Shown: piece after piece, positions 1-5,019 of the stretch
How positions within the stretch are numbered: the first letter of the stretch is position 1
Layout: the number at the start of each line of letters is the position of its first letter
Assembly (NCBI GenBank): GCA_030652635.1
Contig: JAUSPW010000554.1
Span: forward strand, 1 to 5,019
From: Pseudohongiella sp.
Lineage (GTDB): Bacteria > Pseudomonadota > Gammaproteobacteria > Pseudomonadales > Pseudohongiellaceae
Reading direction: 5' to 3'
Length of the DNA: 5,019 nucleotides
Program-made: the position numbers and the translations under genes
The notes under the pieces: model-generated
What the model saw: only the letters and a program-made list of their open reading frames with translations
What the model was told of the DNA's origin: nothing
Databases searched by the model: none

Positions 1-21
1 CCTGCTCTTAAAATCCTGGCG
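1..21 (+). repeat. 21-bp direct repeat, copy 1 (anticodon region of tRNA-Leu)
   Basis: Positions 1-21 are identical to 101-121, a period of 100 bp. This copy covers the anticodon loop and the 3' anticodon strand of the tRNA-Leu. Because the window begins at its first base, the true repeat may extend further left. Confidence 0.9.
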
Positions 22-65
22 GTGCCCTTAAAAGCGTGTCGGTTCGACTCCGACCTCCGGTACCA
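1..65 (+). tRNA. tRNA-Leu (UAA), 3' portion, cut by window edge
   Basis: The 3' side folds cleanly. T stem GTCGG (38-42) pairs with CCGAC (50-54) around the loop TTCGACT (43-49). The 3' acceptor strand CTCCGGT (55-61) is followed by discriminator A62 and an encoded CCA (63-65). The long variable region (about 19-37) marks a class II tRNA, and CTTAAAA at 7-13 reads as an anticodon loop with UAA at 9-11, so leucine is the best identity. The 5' acceptor and D arm lie outside the window. One oddity: the bases just before the loop (2-6, CTGCT) do not pair with the 3' anticodon strand (14-18, TCCTG), so the anticodon arm is not normal as read. The gene may be functional only with upstream sequence not seen here, or may be a damaged copy. 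Confidence 0.75.
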
Positions 66-70
66 ATTAC

Positions 71-101
71 GAAGTTCATGGCGTGAAACACGCCGGACTT
101 C
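71..101. repeat. 13-bp hairpin between tRNA and peptidase gene
   Basis: GAAGTTC (71-77) pairs with GGACTTC (95-101), with one G-T wobble. After a 2-nt AT bulge, GGCGTG (80-85) pairs perfectly with CACGCC (89-94) around an AAA loop. The structure lies between the converging tRNA and peptidase genes, so it could stop transcription or protect a 3' end. Neither strand has a clean T tract after it, so it is not a textbook intrinsic terminator. Its right arm (91-100) also matches the usual 5' anticodon-arm sequence of tRNA-Leu(UAA), so it may instead be a remodelled tRNA 5' half. Confidence 0.6.
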
Positions 102-121
102 CTGCTCTTAAAATCCTGGCG
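101..121 (+). repeat. 21-bp direct repeat, copy 2
   Basis: This is an exact second copy of positions 1-21. It lies outside the intact tRNA 3' end, directly after the hairpin, and next to the 3' end of the minus-strand peptidase gene. After 121 the two contexts differ: G at 22, T at 122. Confidence 0.9.
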
Positions 122-126
122 TTGGT

Positions 127-2088
127 CTACTCCACCCCAAACAAACGACGCAGAAACACCGTCTCTACCTCGCGGCGCAGGTCGTTATTGGCCTTCTTCA
201 GAAAACCATGACCTTCATCGGCGAATAGCACGTAGCTGGTATCAACGCCATTGGCGCGCAACTCTCTCACGACCTGATCAGATTCGGATTGCGGCACGCG
301 CGGATCATTGGCGCCTTGCATCACCAGCATTGGGCGGGTGATACGCGACACATTATTCAGTGGTGAAATGCGTTCAAACACAGCCCGCATGGCAGGATCG
401 CGCTCGTCACCATACTCGGCGCGCCGGTTATCGCGGCGATAGGCCTCAGTATTCTGCAGAAAGCTGATCCAGTTGCTGATGCCATAACGCTCGACTCCGC
501 CAACTAAACGGTCAGAATAATGGATCATAGCCGCCAGCGACATGTAGCCCCCGTAACTCTGCCCATAAACCGCGACCCGTTCAGCATCAAGACCTGGCTG
601 AGTCGTGATCCAGTCCAGCAGTGCGCCGATATCCTTGACGCTGTCTTCACGTTTCTCGGCATTGTCGAGATTCAGGTAGCGGGTACCATAGCCGTCACTG
701 CCCCGCACATTCGGCAGTATGACCACGGCATTCAGTGTGTCCGCAAAATACTGTGCGCCCGGATTCCAGCCCGGGCGTGATTGCGACTCAGGACCACCGT
801 GAATATCGATGATCACCGGCAGCTTGGCATCAGGCGCTGCACGTGTAGAACGATATAAAAACGCTGGTACAGACAGGCCATCAAAACTGTCAAAGCGGAC
901 CAGCGTCGGTTCCGCCAGCCGCGAGGCATCCAGGTCGCCGAGCTCGGATTCGGTCCAACGCGTTAATTCTCCAGAGACCACATCATGGCTCCAGACGTCA
1001 CCTGCAGAACGCGCAGTGGACAAGCCTATGGCAAGGGTTGAACCATCAGTTGAAAAATCGAGCGCGGTCAATACGCCACGCGGCAAATCCGGTTGTGGCT
1101 GCGTGTTTCCTGATACCCGATTCTGCACAACAACGCGGCTGAAACCATCCTCATTCACAGCATATGCCAAAATTTGCCCATCCTTGCTGAGCGCATAAGT
1201 TTCAACGTCCCAAGGCAGCTCTGGCGACACCGGGGTCACCGTGCCACTTGCCACATCAATCTCAACCAGCCGACGCACATCGCTACCATTATTGCTAATG
1301 GTCAGAATTACTTCCCCGCCTTTTATAAACCGGGCACTGTCATAGCGGGCAGCACCTCCGGCGATATTTAATGGGCGTAATTCCGCACTTTCTGCATTAA
1401 GCAACATCAACTCGTCTATCTGATTGGAAAGGCTGCGATTAACCAGAATGGTGCGCCCGTCATCGCTGATGTCGGCAGGGCCGACCGACCCAATGCCTTG
1501 CCACAGCAGACGTGTGCTATCCGGCTCGGCAGGATTGGCCGTAAAAATCGCATAATCGCCCGACCCGCTCAACGCGCGCGACCATGCCAACAACTGGCCA
1601 TCGTCGCTGAATCTGGCCGACTGATTGCGTGTACCCGTATCGGTCAACTGCACAGTGTTGCCGTCAAGCCCACGGGTAAAGAGTTGAAACCACTCGTCGC
1701 CACCGGTGTCGCGGCTGAACAGAAAACGCTCTGTGCCTGGGATCGACTGTGCACCTGCGATGGGTTCATCATAAAAAGTCAGCTGTTGTCGATTGCCCCC
1801 CGGCGTGCGCACTCGGTGCAACTGGCTGGTGGATCCAAAACGCGTGGTGATCAGCATTGATCCATCGGGCAGCCAGTCCTGAAACTGGGCAGATCGAAAA
1901 TTCTGGTAGCGCTGCACCGCCGCTCGCACATCCTCGGGAATGGCTGGCACATTCTCAAGCCTGGCACTGCCCACCTGCCGCACATCAACGTCCTGCATAC
2001 TGCCGGGACTATTGTTGCTGGTCTGCGCTAGCGCCTGAGACATCAGCAAATGGGTGAGCACTGCGGCGGAAAGATAAAGAGCTTTCAT
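127..2088 (-). CDS. Exported S9-family prolyl-oligopeptidase-like serine peptidase
   Basis: The 653-aa protein is predicted to cleave short peptides, or act as an aminopeptidase, in the periplasm. Residues 1-21 form a Sec signal peptide with likely cleavage after ALA (A21|Q22). Residues about 55-390 are a beta-propeller with repeated blades marked by WLPDG (72-76), FSDDGQLLAW (160-169), ISDDGRTILV (207-216), LSKDGQILAYA (300-310) and FSTDG (345-349). Residues about 395-653 are the alpha/beta-hydrolase domain, with HGGPESQ (430-436), nucleophile Ser511 in GQSYGG (509-514), Asp595 in GANDPRVP and His627 in DEGHGF. The triad is complete and the length is normal for S9, so the enzyme should be active. 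The start is supported by AGGT about 8-9 nt upstream and by the signal peptide beginning at the first Met. It lies 93 bp downstream of the SGNH hydrolase gene on the same strand. The exact subfamily and substrate cannot be read from sequence. Confidence 0.95.
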   Translation of the reverse strand: MKALYLSAAVLTHLLMSQALAQTSNNSPGSMQDVDVRQVGSARLENVPAIPEDVRAAVQRYQNFRSAQFQDWLPDGSMLITTRFGSTSQLHRVRTPGGNRQQLTFYDEPIAGAQSIPGTERFLFSRDTGGDEWFQLFTRGLDGNTVQLTDTGTRNQSARFSDDGQLLAWSRALSGSGDYAIFTANPAEPDSTRLLWQGIGSVGPADISDDGRTILVNRSLSNQIDELMLLNAESAELRPLNIAGGAARYDSARFIKGGEVILTISNNGSDVRRLVEIDVASGTVTPVSPELPWDVETYALSKDGQILAYAVNEDGFSRVVVQNRVSGNTQPQPDLPRGVLTALDFSTDGSTLAIGLSTARSAGDVWSHDVVSGELTRWTESELGDLDASRLAEPTLVRFDSFDGLSVPAFLYRSTRAAPDAKLPVIIDIHGGPESQSRPGWNPGAQYFADTLNAVVILPNVRGSDGYGTRYLNLDNAEKREDSVKDIGALLDWITTQPGLDAERVAVYGQSYGGYMSLAAMIHYSDRLVGGVERYGISNWISFLQNTEAYRRDNRRAEYGDERDPAMRAVFERISPLNNVSRITRPMLVMQGANDPRVPQSESDQVVRELRANGVDTSYVLFADEGHGFLKKANNDLRREVETVFLRRLFGVE

Positions 2089-2121
2089 GCGGAGTTACCT
2101 GTTGTTAGGGCCGAATGGAAC

Positions 2122-2149
2122 TTTTGACATCATAACGATTTTTGTCATC
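2122..2149. repeat. Paired 10-bp direct repeat in the hydrolase-peptidase gap
   Basis: TTTTGACATC (2122-2131) and TTTTGTCATC (2140-2149) differ at one base and start 18 bp apart. TGACA (2125-2129) and TGTCA (2143-2147) within them also form an inverted repeat with a 13-nt loop. The pair lies about 35-60 bp upstream of the peptidase start. It could be a twin regulator site or a weak hairpin in a shared transcript; no regulator can be named. Confidence 0.45.
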
Positions 2150-2181
2150 CTGGGGCTGACCAAGGGCACTCACTGCCGCAT

Positions 2182-3111
2182 CTACAAGATCGCGGAACAC
2201 CGCGCCGCCGTCAGCCGAACCCCGGGTTCGAAGGGCATAGGCTGAACGGCGCCATGACTTGCCAGTTCGTCAAATGCCACCTGCTGCAGCGCGCGGGTCT
2301 GCTCCATGGTCATACCCAGTTCAAAGGCCGAGCACTCATTGGCTCCCAGTGAGCGTGGATCAAGCCCGGTCAAACTGCCAAAGACCACCAGCGCTTCAAG
2401 ATAGTAACCATGCGTGCTGGCGTGATAATGATCGTAAGTCCACAGATTCACCTTGCCAAAATCGATGCCGTCATAAGGGTTGGCGTCAGCGACATCCGTT
2501 TCCATGGCTCTGGTCCAGGCTTCGCCCACTGGAATAACACCGCGCACGTTCGGAGCCACCGCCGCCGCGTCATAGGCCGCGCGGACGTCATTGGCCATGG
2601 CAGCGATCGGTTGTCCGGCCCAGGCACCGTTTTGTGGGTAGATTTGATCAGCGCGTGACCAGGTTGCCATCAAGTGGATGTCTACAGTGGAGTTGCGGGC
2701 GACGAGGATGTCGGCCATTTGCTTCACCGTTGCCACCAGCTTGCCCGGATCTCCAGGCTTGTCGAAGTCGAGTGTGCTCTGACCGTGCATAACGACAGTG
2801 TCCCAGGGACGTCGGGCGATCAGACCCAGTCGATTCTGTAGGTGAAAATCCAGACCACTGCCGGGTTCTGTTTCAAGCGAGACCTCGTAGCGGAGCCCCG
2901 CCTGTTGCGTAAAGGATTTAAACAAGGCAGGCACGCCGCCAATACCTAGATTATTAAGGTCTGTCACGGTGTCAGCTCGATAGAAACGCACGGCAGACCC
3001 GGCACCAAAAGTGAAACTGTTGCCGATAAACAACACGCTTTCTCCGGACTGTGCCAGCGTCTGGCTGGTCAAAAGCATCAGCCCCAGGGTTGTCAATTTA
3101 AGTCGTCGCAT
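2182..3111 (-). CDS. Exported SGNH/GDSL-like hydrolase
   Basis: This 309-aa protein is a predicted periplasmic or secreted hydrolase, probably an esterase or carbohydrate deacetylase; the substrate is unknown. Residues 1-20 form a Sec signal peptide with cleavage near TLA|Q. SGNH block I appears at the mature N-terminus as FIGNSFTFG, with likely nucleophile Ser32. A block-III-like segment, DTVVMHGQS, lies at 104-112. Near the C-terminus, DHYH (227-230) fits the DxxH motif carrying the catalytic Asp and His, followed by S232, G235 and Y236. The GNSFT form differs from classical GDSL and resembles several poorly characterised SGNH-like families (DUF4886-type is one possibility). The start is well supported: AGGAG lies 8 nt upstream of the ATG, and a sigma70-like promoter lies at 3169-3197. 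The peptidase gene follows 93 bp downstream, so co-transcription is possible. Family placement is fairly sure; function is not. Confidence 0.83.
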   Translation of the reverse strand: MRRLKLTTLGLMLLTSQTLAQSGESVLFIGNSFTFGAGSAVRFYRADTVTDLNNLGIGGVPALFKSFTQQAGLRYEVSLETEPGSGLDFHLQNRLGLIARRPWDTVVMHGQSTLDFDKPGDPGKLVATVKQMADILVARNSTVDIHLMATWSRADQIYPQNGAWAGQPIAAMANDVRAAYDAAAVAPNVRGVIPVGEAWTRAMETDVADANPYDGIDFGKVNLWTYDHYHASTHGYYLEALVVFGSLTGLDPRSLGANECSAFELGMTMEQTRALQQVAFDELASHGAVQPMPFEPGVRLTAARCSAIL

Positions 3112-3281
3112 GGTGCGATCTCCTGTTGGTTTTTTGTTTTTGATCTTTTGTCGCTCACAAGCTGCGCTAATTTAGCCCGAGTGCTGGACATTTCCAATCA
3201 AAATTACCTTTGTTAATGGCAAACACAAGCCACGTCATTTATGCTCAAACCTCATCGCCAGCATAATAACGAGGGACACCA
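3112..3281. other. Divergent intergenic region between SGNH hydrolase and soxC
   Basis: This 170-bp spacer must carry the 5' signals of both flanking genes. Besides the minus-strand promoter it holds TTTG-N7-CAAA (3209-3223) and TTGT-N5-ACAA (3148-3160). The plus-strand promoter for soxC is unclear: the best candidate is TGGCAA (3217-3222), 17 bp, then TATGCT (3240-3245), a weak match that would give a leader of about 30 nt. The palindromes would allow control of both directions by one regulator, but none is a recognised operator. Confidence 0.5.
3169..3197 (-). promoter_or_regulatory. Putative sigma70-like promoter of the SGNH hydrolase gene
   Basis: On the minus strand, a -35 box TTGGAA (3197-3192) and a -10 box TAAATT (3174-3169) are separated by exactly 17 bp. 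Transcription would start near 3162, giving an A-rich leader of about 50 nt that carries the AGGAG ribosome binding site. The -10 box lies inside the palindrome GCTAATTTAGC (3166-3176), and the -35 box overlaps TGGA-N4-TCCA (3185-3196). Either could be an operator. Both calls are inference from sequence alone. Confidence 0.5.
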
Positions 3282-3284
3282 GTG
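3271..3284 (+). promoter_or_regulatory. Ribosome binding site and GTG start of soxC
   Basis: GAGGG (3271-3275) lies 6 nt before the GTG at 3282. The same frame has a stop (TAA, 3267-3269) just upstream and no ATG in between. The next internal Met (residue 32) falls inside the Tat signal. These facts together fix the rare GTG start. Confidence 0.8.
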
Positions 3285-4553
3285 GACACTAAAACCAACC
3301 CGGAATACGTCGCAGGTAATGGCCTGATTCATCGCAGACATCTGCTTGGCTTGGGACTTGCGGGCATCGGCTCAATGGCAGCAGGCTCAGTCTTTGCCGC
3401 AGACGCAGGCATGTTAAGCATCCCCGCCTGGTCAAAAACACCGGGCAATGGCCCATCGGAATATGGCGCACCTTCGCCATTTGCAGCGGATGTCAAACGC
3501 CTCGCAGGCGGCCCCAGTGCAACTGCGCCAGGGTCAGGCGTTTCGCGCACACCGTTGCATCTGCTGCGCGGCACCATCACACCCAACAGCCTGCATTTTG
3601 AACGCCATCACAGTGGCGTGCCGGCCATTGACCCCGCGCAACATCGTTTTGTGATACATGGGCTTGTGCGCCAAGCGCTGAGTTTTTCTTACGAAGACCT
3701 GCTGGCTTACCCTATGGTCAGCCAGATTTATTTTCTGGAGTGTTCTGGCAACAGTGGCGCCAATACGGTTGCCACGGCAGGTGATACCAATGCTGCCGCC
3801 ATACATGGTCTGCTGTCGTGCGCAGAGTGGACGGGCGTGCGCTTGTCGACACTGCTGGCAGAAGCTGGCGTCACTGACGCAGCTGCCTGGATCACCGCGA
3901 CAGGTGCAGATGCAGCCAGCATGGGGCGCTCAATTCCGCTGTCCAAGGCACTTGATGATGTCATGATTGCGCTTTACCAGAACGGTGAGCCTATCCGCCC
4001 GGAACAAGGTTATCCCATGCGCTTGTTTGTGCCGGGCTGGGAAGGTAACGTCAGTGTGAAATGGCTGACACAAATAAAAGTTGCTGACGCGCCGGCGCAC
4101 TTTCGCGATGAAACCTCCAAATATACTGATTTGCTGCCGGATGGGAAAAGTCTGCAGTTCACTTACCCGATGGGCGTCAAATCCGTGATCACGTCGCCAT
4201 CCGGGCAGATGAAATTATTGCGTCAGGGCATTCACGAAATCACCGGCGTGGCCTGGACAGGTCATGGCGCTATTCGACGTGTAGAAATCTCAGCAGATGG
4301 TGGCAGAACCTGGGCAGATGCACACATAGAAGCCGGTCAGCAACATCTGGCACTGGCGCGTTTCCGCCTGCCCTGGCAATGGAGCGGTGCGCCGGCCATC
4401 CTGCAAAGCCGGGCGACTGACAGCAGCAATAATGTGCAACCAGGCCGTGATAGCTGGATGGCAGCTTATAACCCTGCAAACCGCTATCACTACAATGCTA
4501 TCCAGAGCTGGTCTGTGTCAGCGCAGGGAGATGTTAAAAATGTTTATGCGTAA
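3282..4553 (+). CDS. soxC: SoxC: molybdopterin sulfite/sulfane dehydrogenase subunit
   Basis: SoxC is the molybdenum subunit of periplasmic SoxCD. In thiosulfate oxidation this enzyme oxidises the sulfane sulfur held on SoxY; relatives oxidise sulfite. The 423-aa length is usual. An N-terminal Tat signal carries the twin arginines R18-R19, a hydrophobic stretch (21-38) and a likely cleavage at VFA|A (39/40), as expected for a cofactor-loaded protein. The SoxC-typical stretch PLHLLRGTITPNSLHFERHH (91-110) follows; by recalled alignment to sulfite oxidases, R108 and H110 match active-site Arg and His. C154 in ECSGNSG is the expected Mo-ligating cysteine and Y232 the likely active-site Tyr. VPGWEGN (250-256) and VKWL (259-262) are family signatures. 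Residues about 290-400 form the Mo-co dimerisation domain. The next gene overlaps it and encodes the cytochrome partner. Family identity is very sure. The physiological substrate depends on whether soxYZ exists elsewhere. Confidence 0.95.
   Translation: MDTKTNPEYVAGNGLIHRRHLLGLGLAGIGSMAAGSVFAADAGMLSIPAWSKTPGNGPSEYGAPSPFAADVKRLAGGPSATAPGSGVSRTPLHLLRGTITPNSLHFERHHSGVPAIDPAQHRFVIHGLVRQALSFSYEDLLAYPMVSQIYFLECSGNSGANTVATAGDTNAAAIHGLLSCAEWTGVRLSTLLAEAGVTDAAAWITATGADAASMGRSIPLSKALDDVMIALYQNGEPIRPEQGYPMRLFVPGWEGNVSVKWLTQIKVADAPAHFRDETSKYTDLLPDGKSLQFTYPMGVKSVITSPSGQMKLLRQGIHEITGVAWTGHGAIRRVEISADGGRTWADAHIEAGQQHLALARFRLPWQWSGAPAILQSRATDSSNNVQPGRDSWMAAYNPANRYHYNAIQSWSVSAQGDVKNVYA
4525..4542 (+). promoter_or_regulatory. 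Internal ribosome binding site deciding the soxD start
   Basis: AGGGAG (4525-4530) lies inside the last codons of soxC. Three in-frame ATGs follow, at 4531, 4540 and 4546, with gaps of 0, 9 and 15 nt. Only 4540 has normal spacing. A site embedded in the upstream gene is typical of translational coupling. Confidence 0.65.
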
Positions 4554-5019
4554 ATCTGTTTCTATGTTTGTGATTGCAGCGGGTATGTTTACGCTCGGCG
4601 TTGCTTCAATCGGACTCGCCGCAGACGCACCTGCCAATCCTGTTGCACTCGGCAGCCCGGTCACCGAAGCGCAATTGGCCGACTGGGATCTGATTGTTGT
4701 GCCTGATGGCCACAACCTGCCTGAGGGCAGCGGCACTGCTGCGCAAGGGCAAGCGGTCTATCAACAAAAGTGTGCGGCGTGTCACGGCGCTGCGGGTGAA
4801 GGTGCAAGCGGCTCACCAGCGCTGGTGGGCGGATCCGTTTCTACCACCCCGCCCCTGTTAACGGTCGGTAGTTATTGGCCACATGCCAGCACCCTGTTTG
4901 ACTATGTGCGGCGCGCCATGCCACCCACCGCACCCAAGTCTCTGAGCAATACCGAGGTGTACCAAGTGACGGCCTATGTGTTGCATTTACATGGAGTGAT
5001 TGCCGAGGATTTAGTGCTC
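4540..5019 (+). CDS. soxD: SoxD-like periplasmic cytochrome c, partial (3' end beyond window)
   Basis: SoxD is the c-type cytochrome subunit that takes electrons from the SoxC molybdenum centre and passes them to the respiratory chain. The visible 160 aa run to the last base of the window without a stop. A Sec signal peptide spans about residues 1-27 (basic start MFMRKS, hydrophobic core, cleavage near GLA|A). The mature part carries PDGHNLPEGSGT (55-66), the haem-binding motif CAACH (C78, C81, H82), VGSYWP (109-114) and RRAMPP with M127 as the likely axial ligand, followed by VYQVTAYVLHL. These signatures resemble the N-terminal haem domain of SoxD. Some SoxD proteins have a second haem domain; whether this one does cannot be seen. 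It overlaps soxC by 14 bp in another frame, so co-transcription and coupled translation are likely. An alternative ATG at 4531 would add three residues. Confidence 0.9.
   Translation, partial: MFMRKSVSMFVIAAGMFTLGVASIGLAADAPANPVALGSPVTEAQLADWDLIVVPDGHNLPEGSGTAAQGQAVYQQKCAACHGAAGEGASGSPALVGGSVSTTPPLLTVGSYWPHASTLFDYVRRAMPPTAPKSLSNTEVYQVTAYVLHLHGVIAEDLVL

Larger units (their letters stand above)
69..121 (+). pseudogene. Possible truncated second tRNA-Leu copy
   Basis: Bases 91-121 contain CGCCGGACTT followed, 9 nt later, by AAAATCCTGGCG. Removing the 9 nt at 101-109 leaves an almost canonical Leu(UAA) anticodon arm: CGCCGGA, loop CTTAAAA, TCC, one extra T, GGCG. Upstream (69-90) there is weak resemblance to a tRNA-Leu 5' half, but the D-loop GG and the usual GGTAGA stretch are missing. 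Nothing after 121 resembles a variable arm, T arm or CCA. It therefore looks like a partial, rearranged tRNA-Leu copy ending 5 bp before the peptidase stop codon. An assembly artefact at a contig end could give the same picture. Confidence 0.4.

Noticed and set aside
71..113. Classical intrinsic terminator after the tRNA
   Set aside because: The stem is strong, but the bases after it on the plus strand are CTGCTCTTAAAA, without a run of T. On the minus strand GTAATTGG follows.
1..121. Attachment-site pair of an integrated element
   Set aside because: The two repeats are only 100 bp apart and enclose no integrase or cargo. The repeated part is the anticodon region, not the usual tRNA 3' end.
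1..121. CRISPR array
   Set aside because: There are only two copies of the repeat, with a 79-bp spacer that is mainly tRNA sequence.
1498..1860. 120-codon open frame on the plus strand
   Set aside because: It lies wholly antisense to the peptidase gene with its complete domain structure. Its translation shows no recognisable domain or signal.
3262..3267. CATAAT as a -10 box for soxC
   Set aside because: It matches the consensus well, but a transcript from it would start inside the ribosome binding site at 3271-3275, and no -35 box lies 16-18 bp upstream.
4531..4533. ATG at 4531 as the soxD start
   Set aside because: The Shine-Dalgarno AGGGAG ends at 4530, leaving no spacing. The ATG at 4540 has a 9-nt gap.
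4518..4736. 72-codon open frame on the minus strand
   Set aside because: It is antisense to the end of soxC and the start of soxD, both well supported by motifs. The translated sequence is low-complexity and unlike any family I know.

Overview
The window holds the 3' part of a tRNA gene followed by a duplicated, rearranged tRNA-like stretch, two secreted-hydrolase genes on the minus strand, and the start of a soxCD-type sulfur-oxidation operon on the plus strand. Moderate GC, Shine-Dalgarno-led genes, Sec and Tat signal peptides and a periplasmic c-type cytochrome indicate a Gram-negative bacterium. The mix of soxCD with an exported S9 peptidase and an exported SGNH hydrolase would fit a free-living, perhaps marine, proteobacterium. 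Gammaproteobacteria is my best guess, but this rests on general resemblance and is not proven here.

Layout. 1-65: 3' portion of a tRNA-Leu(UAA), plus strand, cut by the window edge. 66-126: a strong hairpin and a second copy of the 21-bp sequence that opens the window, ending 5 bp from the peptidase stop codon. 127-2088 (minus): exported S9-family prolyl-oligopeptidase-like serine peptidase. 2089-2181: gap with a paired 10-bp direct repeat. 2182-3111 (minus): exported SGNH/GDSL-like hydrolase. 3112-3281: divergent intergenic region with a good sigma70-like promoter for the hydrolase and several small palindromes. 3282-4553 (plus): soxC, Tat-exported molybdopterin sulfite/sulfane dehydrogenase subunit. 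4540-5019 (plus): soxD-like cytochrome c, overlapping soxC by 14 bp and running off the window.

How the genes relate. SoxC and SoxD should form one periplasmic enzyme: molybdenum-dependent oxidation of sulfite or of SoxY-bound sulfane sulfur in SoxC, and electron transfer through the SoxD haem. The two minus-strand genes point the same way and may be co-transcribed, hydrolase first. Their link is export to the cell envelope; no shared pathway can be read from sequence. No other sox gene lies upstream of soxC, so whether this is a full Sox cluster depends on sequence beyond position 5019. I see no CRISPR array, transposase or integrase. Nothing here clearly amounts to an undescribed system; the oddest stretch is the tRNA-derived repeat at 1-121.
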